Numbered from the stretch's first letter, positions 33,998 through 43,652 are shown. The stretch: DNA of 64,000 nucleotides from Aureimonas sp. SA4125 (GCF_019973775.1 NZ_AP025032.1:868001-932000); one strand, 5' to 3'. Notes: a model not told the origin generated them from the letters alone. Translations and numbers: made by a program.

Positions 33998-36847
33998 ATG
34001 AGTCTCATCCAGGAAATCGATTTCGGCACCCCGAAATCGAAAGCCGAGAAGGAAGTGACGCTCACCATCGACGGGCGTCGCGTCAGCGTGCCGGAGGGGA
34101 CGTCGATCATGCGTGCGGCGATGGATGCCGGCATCCAGGTGCCGAAGCTCTGCGCCACGGACATGCTGGATTCCTTCGGCTCCTGCCGCATCTGCGTCGT
34201 CGAGATCGCCGGTCGCAACGGCACGCCCGCCTCGTGCACGACGCCCGCCATGGAGGGCATGTCGGTCACCACCCAGACCGAGCGGCTGAAGCGCATCCGC
34301 AAGGGCGTGATGGAGCTCTACATCTCCGACCATCCGCTCGACTGCCTGACCTGCGCGGCCAACGGTGACTGCGAGCTGCAGGACATGGCGGGCGCGGTCG
34401 GCCTGCGCGAAGTTCGCTACGGCTATGAGGGCGAGAACCATCTGAAGAAGCAGAAGGACCAGTCGAACCCCTATTTCCAGTTCGATCCGGCCAAATGCAT
34501 CGTCTGCTCGCGCTGCGTGCGCGCCTGCGAGGACGTGCAGGGCACCTTTGCGCTGACCATCGAGGGCAGGGGGTTCGACAGCCAGGTCTCCGCCGGGCTG
34601 ATGTCGGACAACTTTTTCTCGTCGGAATGCGTCTCCTGCGGCGCCTGCGTCCAGGCCTGCCCGACGGCGACGCTCGAGGAGAAGTCGGTCATCCAGATCG
34701 GCCTGCCCGAGCATTCGGTCGTCACCACCTGCGCCTATTGCGGCGTCGGCTGCTCGTTCAAGGCCGAGATGCGCGGCGAGGAACTGGTGCGCATGGTGCC
34801 GGACAAGGACGGCAAGGCCAATCGCGGCCACTCCTGCGTCAAGGGGCGCTTTGCCCTCGGCTACGCCACGCACAAGGACCGCATCCTGAAGCCGATGATC
34901 CGCGCCACCTACAAGGACGAGTGGCGTGAAGTCTCCTGGGACGAGGCGCTGGGCTTTGCCGCCTCGAAGATCAAGGAGATCCAGGCGAAATACGGCCGCG
35001 GTTCGGTCGGCGCCATCTCGTCCTCGCGCTGTACCAACGAGGAGGTCTATCTCGTCCAGAAGCTGGTGCGCGCGGGCTTTGGCAACAACAACATCGACAC
35101 CTGTGCCCGCGTCTGCCACTCGCCGACCGGCTACGGCCTGTCGACCGCCTTCGGTACCTCGGCAGGCACGCAGGACTTCGATTCCGTCGAGGATTCCGAC
35201 GTCATCCTTGTCATCGGCGCGAATCCGACCGACGGCCATCCGGTCTTCGCCTCGCGCATGAAGAAGCGGATCCGCGAGGGCGCGCGCCTCATCGTCATCG
35301 ATCCCCGCCGCATCGACCTCGTGCGCACCCCGCATGTCGAGGCCGACTATCACCTTCCGCTGACGCCGGGCACGAACGTCGCGATGATGACGGCACTCGC
35401 CCATGTCATCGTCACCGAAGGCCTGATGGCCGAGGAATTCATCCGCGAGCGCTGCGACTGGGACGCGTTCCAGGACTGGGCGACCTTCGTTTCCGACGAG
35501 AGCCGCTCGCCGGAGGCCGTCGCCGGAATTACCGGCGTCGATCCCGAACTCGTGCGCAAGGCCGCGCGCCTCTATGCCACCGGCGGCAACGGCGCGATCT
35601 ACTACGGCCTCGGCGTCACCGAGCACAGCCAGGGCTCGACCACGGTCATGGCGATCGCCAACCTTGCCATGGTCACCGGCAATATCGGCCGGCGCGGCGT
35701 CGGCGTGAACCCGTTGCGCGGCCAGAACAACGTCCAGGGCGCCTGCGACATGGGCTCCTTCCCGCACGAGTTCACCGGCTACCGGCACGTTTCGCGCGAT
35801 GACGTGCGCGAGACCTTCGAGAGCCTGTGGAAGGTGAAGATCGACCACGAGCCGGGCCTGCGTATCCCCAACATGTTCGACGCCGCCGTCGACGGTACCT
35901 TCAAGGGGCTCTACGTCCAGGGCGAGGACATCCTGCAGTCCGATCCCGACACCAAGCATGTTTCGGCCGGCCTCGACGCGCTGGAACTTCTGATCGTCCA
36001 GGACCTCTTCCTGAACGAGACGGCGAACTACGCCAATGTCTTCCTGCCGGGTTCGTCCTTCCTCGAAAAGGACGGCACCTTCACCAATGCCGAGCGCCGC
36101 ATCAACCGCGTGCGCCGCGTCATGAGCCCGAAATCCGGCTATGCCGACTGGGAAATCACCCAGCGCCTGGCGCAGGAAATCGGCATGGACATGAACTACA
36201 CCCACCCCTCGGAGATCATGGACGAGATCTCGAAGGTGACGCCGACCTTCGCCAATGTCAGCTACGCCCTTCTCGAGAAGGAGGGCTCGGTGCAGTGGCC
36301 GTGCAACGAGCAGCATCCCGAGGGCACCCCGACGATGCACATCGGCGAGTTCATGCGCGGCAAGGGCAATTTCGTCGTCACCGAATATGTCGCGACCGAC
36401 GAGCGCACCGGCCCGCGCTTCCCGCTTCTGCTCACCACCGGCCGGATCCTGTCGCAGTACAATGTCGGCGCGCAGACGCGGCGCACCGACAACGTCGTCT
36501 GGCATGACCAGGATCTGCTCGAGATCCATCCGCACGACGCCGAGATGCGCGGCGTGCGCGACGGCGACTGGGTGAAGCTCGACAGCCGCGCCGGCTCGAC
36601 CTCGCTGCGCGCCAAGGTCACCGACCGCGTCGCCGTCGGCGTCGTCTACACGACCTTCCACCACCCGATGACGCAGGTGAACGTCATCACCACCGACTTC
36701 TCGGACTGGGCCACCAATTGCCCGGAATACAAGGTGACGGCGGTGCAGATCTCGCCCTCCAACGGCCCGACCGAATGGCAGGAGGAGTACCGCGAACTCA
36801 CCGAGGACAGCCGCCGCATCGCGCCGATCCTCGACGCGGCGGAATAG
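33998..36847 (+). CDS. fdsA: NAD-dependent formate dehydrogenase alpha subunit (molybdenum)
   Basis: The 949-residue catalytic subunit. Residues 1-230 form an NuoG-like electron relay: a [2Fe-2S] domain (SFGSCRICVVEIAG), a His-x3-Cys-type loop (DHPLDCLTCAANGDC) and two [4Fe-4S] motifs (CIVCSRCVRACEDVQG, CVSCGACVQACP). A further [4Fe-4S] motif, TCAYCGVGCSF, opens the molybdopterin region. The Mo ligand is Cys in CARVCHSPTGYG (about residue 372), not selenocysteine. The C terminus has the bis-MGD-binding fold. GGGAGG precedes the ATG. It oxidises formate to CO2 in the cytoplasm. Confidence 0.96.
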   Translation: MSLIQEIDFGTPKSKAEKEVTLTIDGRRVSVPEGTSIMRAAMDAGIQVPKLCATDMLDSFGSCRICVVEIAGRNGTPASCTTPAMEGMSVTTQTERLKRIRKGVMELYISDHPLDCLTCAANGDCELQDMAGAVGLREVRYGYEGENHLKKQKDQSNPYFQFDPAKCIVCSRCVRACEDVQGTFALTIEGRGFDSQVSAGLMSDNFFSSECVSCGACVQACPTATLEEKSVIQIGLPEHSVVTTCAYCGVGCSFKAEMRGEELVRMVPDKDGKANRGHSCVKGRFALGYATHKDRILKPMIRATYKDEWREVSWDEALGFAASKIKEIQAKYGRGSVGAISSSRCTNEEVYLVQKLVRAGFGNNNIDTCARVCHSPTGYGLSTAFGTSAGTQDFDSVEDSDVILVIGANPTDGHPVFASRMKKRIREGARLIVIDPRRIDLVRTPHVEADYHLPLTPGTNVAMMTALAHVIVTEGLMAEEFIRERCDWDAFQDWATFVSDESRSPEAVAGITGVDPELVRKAARLYATGGNGAIYYGLGVTEHSQGSTTVMAIANLAMVTGNIGRRGVGVNPLRGQNNVQGACDMGSFPHEFTGYRHVSRDDVRETFESLWKVKIDHEPGLRIPNMFDAAVDGTFKGLYVQGEDILQSDPDTKHVSAGLDALELLIVQDLFLNETANYANVFLPGSSFLEKDGTFTNAERRINRVRRVMSPKSGYADWEITQRLAQEIGMDMNYTHPSEIMDEISKVTPTFANVSYALLEKEGSVQWPCNEQHPEGTPTMHIGEFMRGKGNFVVTEYVATDERTGPRFPLLLTTGRILSQYNVGAQTRRTDNVVWHDQDLLEIHPHDAEMRGVRDGDWVKLDSRAGSTSLRAKVTDRVAVGVVYTTFHHPMTQVNVITTDFSDWATNCPEYKVTAVQISPSNGPTEWQEEYRELTEDSRRIAPILDAAE

Positions 36848-36852
36848 GCGTG

Positions 36853-37692
36853 ATGACCGAGGGCGCCACGCGCATCCCGGTGCTCGCCTTCCGAGGCGGA
36901 CGGTTCGTCGCCATTGAGCGCGCTGTGCCGGCGGAGTGCGCCGTGGCGATCTCCGTCAATGGGTCCACCCACGCCGTGATGATGGCGACCCCAAGGGATG
37001 TCGAGGACCTTGGCATCGGCCTCGCCCTCAATGAGGGGATAGTGGCGGGGCTGGACGAGATCGCGCGGCTCGAGGTGGTCGAGACCGAGCTCGGGCTCGA
37101 CTGCCGAATCTGGCTGTCGGAAGAGCGCAGCCAGACCTACACGGCGCGCCGCCGGCAGATGGCGGGTCCCGTCGGTTGTGGTATCTGCGGCGTCGAATCG
37201 CTGGCGCTGGCGGCGCGCGAACTTCCCGTCGTCGCCGACGATCTCACCATCGCGCCGGAGGCGATCGTCGCGGCGGTCGCGGCCATGGCCTGCGAGCAGT
37301 CGCTGGGGCGCGCCACGCGCGCCGTCCACGCCGCCGCCTTCCACCGCGAGGGCACGGTCAGGCAGGTTCTGACGCGCGAGGATGTCGGCCGACACAATGC
37401 GCTGGACAAGGTTGCGGGCGCGCTGGCGCAGCAGGGCGTCGACCCGGCCAGCGGCTTTCTGACCATAACCAGCCGCCTTTCCGTCGAACTGATCCAGAAG
37501 GCGGCGATGATGGGCTGCGGCCTGATCGCGGCGGTCTCCGTGCCGTCGGCACTGGCGGTTGCCGAGGCAGAAGCCGCCGGCATCACCCTCGTGGCGGTCG
37601 TGCGCGGCGACGAGTTCGAGATCTTCACCCATCCCGGCCGCGTCGTCGGCGCCTTCTCATCCGTCCACGAAGAGACCAGCCATGCAGCATGA
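36853..37692 (+). CDS. fdhD: formate dehydrogenase sulfurtransferase FdhD (FdsC)
   Basis: A 279-residue accessory protein that delivers sulfur to the molybdenum cofactor before insertion into FdsA. The redox motif GCGICGVES (about residues 108-116) is the FdhD hallmark; HNALDKVAGALA and FLTITSRLSVELIQKAA are further conserved blocks. ATG 36853 starts six bases after the fdsA stop. Overlaps fdsD by 11 bases. Confidence 0.94.
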   Translation: MTEGATRIPVLAFRGGRFVAIERAVPAECAVAISVNGSTHAVMMATPRDVEDLGIGLALNEGIVAGLDEIARLEVVETELGLDCRIWLSEERSQTYTARRRQMAGPVGCGICGVESLALAARELPVVADDLTIAPEAIVAAVAAMACEQSLGRATRAVHAAAFHREGTVRQVLTREDVGRHNALDKVAGALAQQGVDPASGFLTITSRLSVELIQKAAMMGCGLIAAVSVPSALAVAEAEAAGITLVAVVRGDEFEIFTHPGRVVGAFSSVHEETSHAA

Positions 37693-37927
37693 CAAACTGA
37701 TCCACATGGCCAACCAGATCGCGACCTTCTGCGCCTCCAATCCCAAAGGCGCCCGCGCGACGGCGAACGTCGCCGATCACATCAACAGTTTCTGGGAGCC
37801 ACGCATGCGCGCCAAGCTGTTCGAGCGGATCGAGAGTGGATCGGTCGAGGACGTCCATCCGCTCGTACTGGAAGCGATGGCCGATATCCGTCGTCCCGTC
37901 GTGCCAGAGGCTACGTCGCAGGAGTAG
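37682..37927 (+). CDS. fdsD: formate dehydrogenase delta subunit
   Basis: An 81-residue small subunit of the Fds complex. Conserved pattern: LIHMANQIATFCASNPKGAR, then VADHINSFWEPRMRAKL, then LEAMADIR. FdsD is needed for activity and assembly and has structural similarity to an FdhD-interacting cap. The ATG at 37682 overlaps the fdhD end. Last gene of the fds operon. Confidence 0.93.
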   Translation: MQHDKLIHMANQIATFCASNPKGARATANVADHINSFWEPRMRAKLFERIESGSVEDVHPLVLEAMADIRRPVVPEATSQE

Positions 37928-37972
37928 GCTGCCTTCGCCGAAAGAGCCTGCCGCCGAGACTCTCCACCCGCT

Positions 37973-38563
37973 TTAACGCGACGCGCCACGCGAGCGATGC
38001 GCGTCGAAGGCCAGGGCCTCGAACCGGCCATGGCGCTCATGGAAGACCTCGCTCATCCGCGCACGCAGGAAGCGCCGGGCATCCGCCTGCGCCCTGAACG
38101 GTTTTTGCGCGGCGTCCCCGAAATCCCTGACGTGATGCACGATCACGATCCGTCCCCGCGTCGCATTCGCGAGGGATCGCAGTAGCACCCGGCAGTCGCG
38201 GAGACCGAGGTAGTAGAGAATCTCCGACACCACGATCAGGTCGAAGGTGCCTTTGGGCATTTCCCGCGGCAGAACCGCGACAGCCGTTTCGACCCCGTCC
38301 AGATGCGCCGTCCGCCGTTCTGCCTCGGTGATGACCGTCGGCGATGAATCGAGTGCCAGCAGCCGCAGGCTGCGCGGCGCCAGTGCGAGCGTCGTCTCGC
38401 CATTGGCGCAGGCAAGCTCCAGCGTCCGACCATACGGGCGGTCGCCGCAGGCGCGCAGCAGGACCTTCCGCTTGAACGCCTCGAATCGGGAAGCGCGATA
38501 GTTCCACGGGTCGACATCGGCCCGGAACATCGCCTCGAAACCCTCCGGCCCGATCGCCTTCAT
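37973..38563 (-). CDS. NodS-like SAM-dependent methyltransferase
   Basis: A 196-residue class I methyltransferase. The nucleotide loop is LELACANGETTLALAPR (about residues 48-64), then LLALDSSPTVITEAERR (acidic residue for the ribose) and TFDLIVVSEILYYLG (motif IV/post). The overall layout is that of NodS, which N-methylates deacetylated chitooligosaccharides. Last gene of a four-gene operon; its start overlaps the PIG-L stop as ATGA. Substrate unknown. It converges on the fds operon. Confidence 0.87.
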   Translation of the reverse strand: MKAIGPEGFEAMFRADVDPWNYRASRFEAFKRKVLLRACGDRPYGRTLELACANGETTLALAPRSLRLLALDSSPTVITEAERRTAHLDGVETAVAVLPREMPKGTFDLIVVSEILYYLGLRDCRVLLRSLANATRGRIVIVHHVRDFGDAAQKPFRAQADARRFLRARMSEVFHERHGRFEALAFDAHRSRGASR

Positions 38564-39300
38564 GGCAGCGGGCGCCAGTATTCTTCCGTCGGACCCGTGA
38601 GCCTGTCGATCGTCTCGGTCGAGAGACGAAAGGCAGTCGGATCGTCGTCGATCAGCGCCGTCGTCTGCGACAGGTGCGCGGCCGTCGCCGAGCGTTTGGC
38701 GGCAACCGCCGCGCTAATATCGTAGCCGACCCGCTCGGCCTCCCCGGCATGGGGATGGTCTCCCTCGGCGCCCAGTTCGTGAAGCCAGATCGCATATTCC
38801 AGCGTCTGCGGCGGATGCGGCAGCTCTGCCATCGCCCGGTGCAGCAGCGCCCATGTGTCGCGGTGGTCGCAATGCGGGTCGCGCCGCCAGGGCAGAAGAA
38901 CCAGTTCGGGCCGAAAATCGGCCAGCAGGGCGATGACGGCCGATCGCGCCTCGGCCTCCGCATCACTCCCCGACGGCGGCATGGCCGCGTCGGGCAGACG
39001 CAGGAAGGTGCGCCCGGAGTCGGGCGTGCCGAGGCGCCCAATGGCATCGGCTGCCTCGACTTCGCGCTGTGCCGCCAGGGCCGAGCGGGACCAGACGGCG
39101 GAGCCGGTATGCGATGCGCCGCCGTCCGTCACGAAAAGGAAATGGAACGAGCGGCCGACGCGGGCGAGCGTCGCGATCAGCCCGCCGCAGCCGAGCGACT
39201 CATCGTCGGGATGCGGTGCCACGACGAGAATGCGCTCGGCCGCGACGGTCTCCGGGTCGAGCGATGGGCGAGGGTCAAGCTGTCTCATTGGCATGGTCAT
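38560..39300 (-). CDS. PIG-L family deacetylase
   Basis: A 246-residue LmbE/PIG-L hydrolase, a zinc enzyme that removes N-acetyl groups from amino sugars. The metal motif PHPDDESLGCGG is near residue 30, and the second ligand lies in DPHCDHRDTWALL (about residue 145). ATG 39300 follows the acyl-CoA dehydrogenase stop by four bases. In the same operon as a glycosyltransferase and a methyltransferase, which suggests modification of an amino-sugar product. Confidence 0.9.
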   Translation of the reverse strand: MTMPMRQLDPRPSLDPETVAAERILVVAPHPDDESLGCGGLIATLARVGRSFHFLFVTDGGASHTGSAVWSRSALAAQREVEAADAIGRLGTPDSGRTFLRLPDAAMPPSGSDAEAEARSAVIALLADFRPELVLLPWRRDPHCDHRDTWALLHRAMAELPHPPQTLEYAIWLHELGAEGDHPHAGEAERVGYDISAAVAAKRSATAAHLSQTTALIDDDPTAFRLSTETIDRLTGPTEEYWRPLP

Positions 39301-39304
39301 GCGT

Positions 39305-40378
39305 TCATCCTGGTGCCCACCGGCCGGCGACGATTGCCTGGCCGAGCGCGGCGAGCGCACCATCCGGATTGGGCTGGCGCAAATAGGTCCGGAGATCGCG
39401 CACGAGGCGCTCCAGCGGGTGGGGCGCGATGAACCCGCCCGCGCCGACGCTGCGCTCGGCCAGTTCCAGGACCCTCAGCGCCTCGGTCTCGACAACGGTC
39501 CGGAAGGCGTTGGCAGTCGAGACAAGGCGCTCGCTCGACGTCGGCGTCTTGGCCTCGGCGGCTTCCTGCCACGTGGCGGCAGCCCGGTCGAGCCAGGCAT
39601 AGCCGGTCTCCACGGCGATCCCCATCCGTGCGATCCGGTGGCTCTGGTAGGGGTCTCCCTCTCGCCTGATCCGGGTCAGGTGGTTGACGGCGACGTCGAG
39701 GATGGCGTGCATGCCACCCAGCTGCACCGCGGCGAAGCGGATCGCACCACCGGAAAACCAGGGTTGTGCGATGTAGACGTCGGGATCGCCGAGTATCCAG
39801 CTTGGCGGGACTTCACGGCGGCCGAAATCGACGATGTGGCTGCCGGATGCGTGCATGCCCATCGGCCGCCACCAGCTGCGATCGACGCTGACGTCGTCGA
39901 GGGGAACCGCCAGCATCTGCCGCCCGCCGGGTGTCGAAACCGTCACGATCGCCGTGGCGAGGCCGTCGACGCCGGAGGCGAAATTCTTGGCGCCGACGAG
40001 ATGACCGTCCTCCAGCAGAAGGGGGTTGCCCGGCATGTCCGTGTTCCAGACGCCGAAGACCTTGCCTTGCGCCGTCGCTGTGCGCGCGTCGGTGCGCTGT
40101 TCCGGCGTGCCGCAGGCCTCGATCAGCAGCATCGCATTGCAATGCCCCTCGAAGATCCGCCCGGTGCTGAGGTCGCCGCGCCCGACGGCGGCGAGAAGTT
40201 GCAGCAGGGTTCCGATATCCGAGGCGGCGATCGGCGGCAGGGCGACATGTCCACCGCTTCGCAGGATGTCGAAATTTCTCTCGGGAAAGCTGCCCGAGCG
40301 ATCGCTGTCTGGCGCATTGGCAGCCAGTGCCCGCGTCAGTCCAAGGAAACCGGGAGCATCGAGCCGTTCATGCAGCAC
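39305..40378 (-). CDS. acyl-CoA dehydrogenase homologue
   Basis: A 357-residue flavoprotein-fold protein, slightly short of the usual 380. Typical blocks: VFGVWNTDMPGNPLLLEDGH (substrate/FAD loop), NFASGVDGLATAIVTV, WRPMGMHASGSHIVDF and a C-terminal helical bundle with AERSVGAGGFIAPHP and LERLVRDLRTYLRQ. I cannot point with certainty to a catalytic Glu. It overlaps the glycosyltransferase stop by 11 bases and precedes the deacetylase by 4, so it is translated with them; the role in the pathway is unknown. Confidence 0.85.
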   Translation of the reverse strand: MLHERLDAPGFLGLTRALAANAPDSDRSGSFPERNFDILRSGGHVALPPIAASDIGTLLQLLAAVGRGDLSTGRIFEGHCNAMLLIEACGTPEQRTDARTATAQGKVFGVWNTDMPGNPLLLEDGHLVGAKNFASGVDGLATAIVTVSTPGGRQMLAVPLDDVSVDRSWWRPMGMHASGSHIVDFGRREVPPSWILGDPDVYIAQPWFSGGAIRFAAVQLGGMHAILDVAVNHLTRIRREGDPYQSHRIARMGIAVETGYAWLDRAAATWQEAAEAKTPTSSERLVSTANAFRTVVETEALRVLELAERSVGAGGFIAPHPLERLVRDLRTYLRQPNPDGALAALGQAIVAGRWAPG

Positions 40379-41453
40379 GGGCGATCTCCCTGATCTGCCC
40401 GAGCATCACCTCGACTGCCGCGATGGCCGCATCGATGGGAACGGTCGCTGCCGCGTCGGGCTCGCCGACCGCAAAACCCTCGACGAGACGGGCGCCGGGC
40501 AAGGGATTTCCCCCGCTGTCGCAGAGGACACCCGGATCGACGCCGATCTCGTAGGCGAGGGCGACCCGGTCTGCGACGGAGGCGTGTTCCAGTTGCCGCA
40601 GCCTGCGTCGGCGGCTCAAACGCGCGATGACGCGCAGCGGATCCTCGACGAGGAGCGGAGTGCCCAAGGCCTCCTCGCGCATCCACTCCTTCAGGCAGTC
40701 CGCCATGCCCCCCTTGGCCCGACCGACCAGGCGGGCCGAGACGTCGATGCGCACGTCCAGCGGATGCCGAAGCCGGTAGCCCGCTGCCACGACCTTCGAG
40801 ACGAAGGCGATATCCTCGCGGAGCGGCAGCGTGGGCAGACCGCCGACGGCGGCATAGACGTCCGCCCGCACGGCAAGGCTGGCGCCCGTGTGGTCGCGAT
40901 GGCGCGGCCATGGGTCATGCTCGATCGGATCGATCCACGCGGCCAGCCGATCGGTCAGTTTGGCATAGTGCAGATGAAGGCTCGCGCGACGGCGAAAGCC
41001 CGGGCCGAGTTGCGCCTCCTCCGCTTCATTGCCGCGGATGATGCCGCCGACAAGATCGACGTCGTTGAGGTGGCGCAGGTTCGCATCGACCCAGTCCGAT
41101 GGAGGGACGGCGTCGGCATCCGTCGTCAGGATCGCGCAGTGCTGGCGGTCTTCGGCAGAAGCCAGAGCCGTGTCCATCGCCAGACGCCGGGCATTGCCGA
41201 CATGGGCGTCTTCGGCGGGCAGCTGGATGTTGATGAGGGTGACGGACAGCCGCGGCTCGGCGTCGATCGCGGCGGCGACGGCCGCGCTGGAGCCGTCGAC
41301 GCAATTGTTGAGGACAATGACCACAGCGAGCGGTCGACCGGAGTGTCGTTGCCAGCTTTGTCCGGCGAGCGCTGCCAGCAGTGCCGGAAGCCGCCGTTCC
41401 TCGTTGCGCGCCGGTATGGCTACTACCGGCCAGTGCTCCCCCGCCTTGCTCAT
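40368..41453 (-). CDS. family 2-type glycosyltransferase
   Basis: A 361-residue GT-A protein. N-terminal VVAIPARNEERRLPALLAAL is the nucleotide-sugar fold start; ILTTDADAVPPSDWVDANL holds the DxD metal motif (about residue 125); GGLPTLPLREDIAFVSKV resembles the acceptor acid loop. No transmembrane segments stand out, so it is likely cytosolic. First gene of the four-gene operon. ATG 41453 is used; a start 39 codons earlier is possible but less typical. Confidence 0.88.
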   Translation of the reverse strand: MSKAGEHWPVVAIPARNEERRLPALLAALAGQSWQRHSGRPLAVVIVLNNCVDGSSAAVAAAIDAEPRLSVTLINIQLPAEDAHVGNARRLAMDTALASAEDRQHCAILTTDADAVPPSDWVDANLRHLNDVDLVGGIIRGNEAEEAQLGPGFRRRASLHLHYAKLTDRLAAWIDPIEHDPWPRHRDHTGASLAVRADVYAAVGGLPTLPLREDIAFVSKVVAAGYRLRHPLDVRIDVSARLVGRAKGGMADCLKEWMREEALGTPLLVEDPLRVIARLSRRRRLRQLEHASVADRVALAYEIGVDPGVLCDSGGNPLPGARLVEGFAVGEPDAAATVPIDAAIAAVEVMLGQIREIARAA

Positions 41454-41584
41454 GCCCGCTGTCCCGTCAGATGTCACAGAGTCATGAACTGACGAAGTCA
41501 GCTTATGTTGCGCGGGCTCGGTAGCTGGCTCCTTAGTCTTCGGTTCTGAGTTTCGCCGGACAGGCATTGCAGATGGCAAAGCTC

Positions 41585-42625
41585 CTAGGGCTGCAGCATG
41601 ATCTTGCCCTTGTTGATGCCGCCCAGCGCCGGAGCCAATTTTTCCAAGGCTTCGCCGAGGGATAGAGTGGCGGCGACGTCGGTCTTCCAGGCGCCGGAGA
41701 TGAACCGTCGCTGCACCGTCGTGAAGGCGGCCTCCCGCTGCGCCGGGGGCGCAGACTTCAGCCACTGGCTGAGCCAGAAGCCTTCGATCTTCTTTCCCAT
41801 GAAGATGAGCTGAGCGAGATTGGCGAGGCGAGGCGGGGTGTCGGACAAAACGCCGTAGACGATCCAGTGCGCCCCCTGCGGCATGGCGGCAAAGATGTCG
41901 GCGGCGTTCTGGTCGCCGACGGCGTCGAGCAGCACGGTTGGCTTGTCCGCCACAAGGGCCGCGCCGAGCGCCTCGGCATAGTCGGACGCGCCGGAGTTCA
42001 GGACGGTCTGGGCCCCCATCTGCGCCAGCAGCGCACGATGCTCCTCCCGGCGCACGATCGGGATGGCGTGCATTCCCTTCTCGCGGGCAAGCGAGCCGAT
42101 CAGCTTGCACAACTGGCTGGCGCCCGCCGTCATCAGGAAGGCCTTGGCGCCGAGGTCCTCGGCGACATGCACCATGGCGACGGCGCTCAGCGGGTTGACG
42201 ATCAGCGCCGCCGCATCCTCGTCGCGCAGGCCTTCGGCAAGTGGCACCACGGCGGCGACGTCGGTCAGCGCATATTCGGCCCAGGTCCCGGAGCCCGTGG
42301 CCACAACCGACAGCGCGACGCGCTTGCCGATCAGGGCTTCGCCCGCCGCATCGCCCGCCGCCACGACCACGCCCATGCCCTCGAAACCCGCCGGCACGCC
42401 CCGGCGCCGCGGTTGTCCGTATTCCCCCTTGATGAAGTGGACGTCGGACGGATTGACGTTGGCGAGCCCGATCCTGACGAGGACATTGCGGCCCGTCGCC
42501 TTCGGCACCGGGATTTCCCGGAGCTCGAGCCAGTCGCCGGCCTGCGCGATGCCAAGGCCTGTCGACGTCCCGGCATAGCCTTCGCCGGTGACGACCAGCG
42601 CCTTCATCGTTTCGGGAGGGGTCAT
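41585..42625 (-). CDS. zinc-type alcohol dehydrogenase / quinone oxidoreductase-like protein
   Basis: A 346-residue medium-chain reductase. GroES-like half with VNPSDVHFIKGEYG and PAGFEGMGVV (the G-x-E-G substitution of QOR-type enzymes, which lack zinc), then a Rossmann half (LMTAGASQLCKLIGSLAREK). Probably NADPH-dependent; substrate unknown. AAGGATC precedes ATG 42625. Divergent from the SDR gene. Confidence 0.85.
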   Translation of the reverse strand: MTPPETMKALVVTGEGYAGTSTGLGIAQAGDWLELREIPVPKATGRNVLVRIGLANVNPSDVHFIKGEYGQPRRRGVPAGFEGMGVVVAAGDAAGEALIGKRVALSVVATGSGTWAEYALTDVAAVVPLAEGLRDEDAAALIVNPLSAVAMVHVAEDLGAKAFLMTAGASQLCKLIGSLAREKGMHAIPIVRREEHRALLAQMGAQTVLNSGASDYAEALGAALVADKPTVLLDAVGDQNAADIFAAMPQGAHWIVYGVLSDTPPRLANLAQLIFMGKKIEGFWLSQWLKSAPPAQREAAFTTVQRRFISGAWKTDVAATLSLGEALEKLAPALGGINKGKIMLQP

Positions 42626-42830
42626 GGCGGGATCCTTTTCTGGGTGCCGTCGGCGTTTCACCAGGGGTGGCGGCCGGGGAATAGTGTTCGAAGATAGGCT
42701 GCGGGGGCCGGATGGGTACCGCCCGACGTCGCAAGCCACCGGCGACTGCACAGGCGATGGTGGACCAGCGGGACTCCCGGTGTCAGTTTCGGCGAAGGTG
42801 CCGCGCGGTCGCGGCTTCGGGAGGGAAGCA

Positions 42831-43649
42831 ATGGGTGTTTTGGACAGGCTCTTTTCGGTTGAGGGCAAGACGGCGCTCGTCACCGGCGGCGCCACCGGCA
42901 TCGGCCGGATGATCGCGACCGGTCTTGCCGCCGGCGGCGCGCGGGTGCTGATCGCCTCGCGCAAGGCCGAGGCCTGTCTTGCCGCTGCGGACGACATCAA
43001 TGCCGAGGGCCATCCCGGCCGGGTCGAGGGGTTCGGCGGCGACGTCGCGACGGAGTCCGGCATCATGGCCCTCGTGGCGGCGCTGGGCGAGAAGACGGAG
43101 AGGCTCGACATCCTCGTCAACAATGCCGGCGTCTCCTGGGGGGCGCCGCTCGACGACTTCCCCCACGAGGCCTGGGCCCGCGTCATGGGTGTCAACGTCG
43201 CCGGCCTGTTCACGCTGACGCAGCAGCTCCTGCCGCAGCTCACGCGCCACGCCTCGGCTGGGGATCCCGCCCGCATCGTCAATCTTGGCTCGGTGATGGG
43301 GGCAGCGCCGCTCGGCGACGGCGCCTATTCCTACGCCGCCTCGAAAGCCGCCGTGCATCACCTGACGAAGATCCTCGCCAAGGAACTCGCCGGCCGCCAC
43401 GTCACGGTCAATGCCCTGGCGCCCGGGCCCTTCGCCTCGAAGATGACGGCCTTTGCCACCGGCACGGCGGAAAAGGCCGCGGCGGTCGGGCGCGGCGTGC
43501 CGCTGGGCCGGATCGGTCATGCCGACGACATCGCCGGTGCGACCCTGTTTCTTTGCAGCCGTGCCGGGGCGTATACGACGGGAGCGATTCTGCCGGTCGA
43601 CGGTGGCATCGGGGTCGAGACCGGCCATGCCTTGTTCGAGGAAGGATGA
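42831..43649 (+). CDS. short-chain dehydrogenase/reductase
   Basis: A 272-residue SDR. NAD(P) loop TGGATGIGRMIA, NNAG at DILVNNAGVSWG, catalytic Ser in VNLGSVMGAAP and YSYAASKAAVHHL (Tyr-x3-Lys), then LAPGPFASKMTAF. GGGAGGGAAGC precedes the ATG at 42831. The next gene starts 3 bases after its stop with a hydratase domain, hinting at a shared beta-oxidation-like or polyester pathway; substrate unknown. Confidence 0.92.
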   Translation: MGVLDRLFSVEGKTALVTGGATGIGRMIATGLAAGGARVLIASRKAEACLAAADDINAEGHPGRVEGFGGDVATESGIMALVAALGEKTERLDILVNNAGVSWGAPLDDFPHEAWARVMGVNVAGLFTLTQQLLPQLTRHASAGDPARIVNLGSVMGAAPLGDGAYSYAASKAAVHHLTKILAKELAGRHVTVNALAPGPFASKMTAFATGTAEKAAAVGRGVPLGRIGHADDIAGATLFLCSRAGAYTTGAILPVDGGIGVETGHALFEEG

Positions 43650-43652
43650 TTC

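Noticed and set aside
35090..35130. Selenocysteine at the FdsA active site
   Set aside because: The molybdenum ligand codon is TGC (Cys in ARVCHSPT), not TGA.
33980..36664. 894-codon open frame opposite fdsA on the minus strand
   Set aside because: It is a composition-driven shadow of the fdsA coding strand in GC-rich DNA; its translation matches no family and fdsA is certain.
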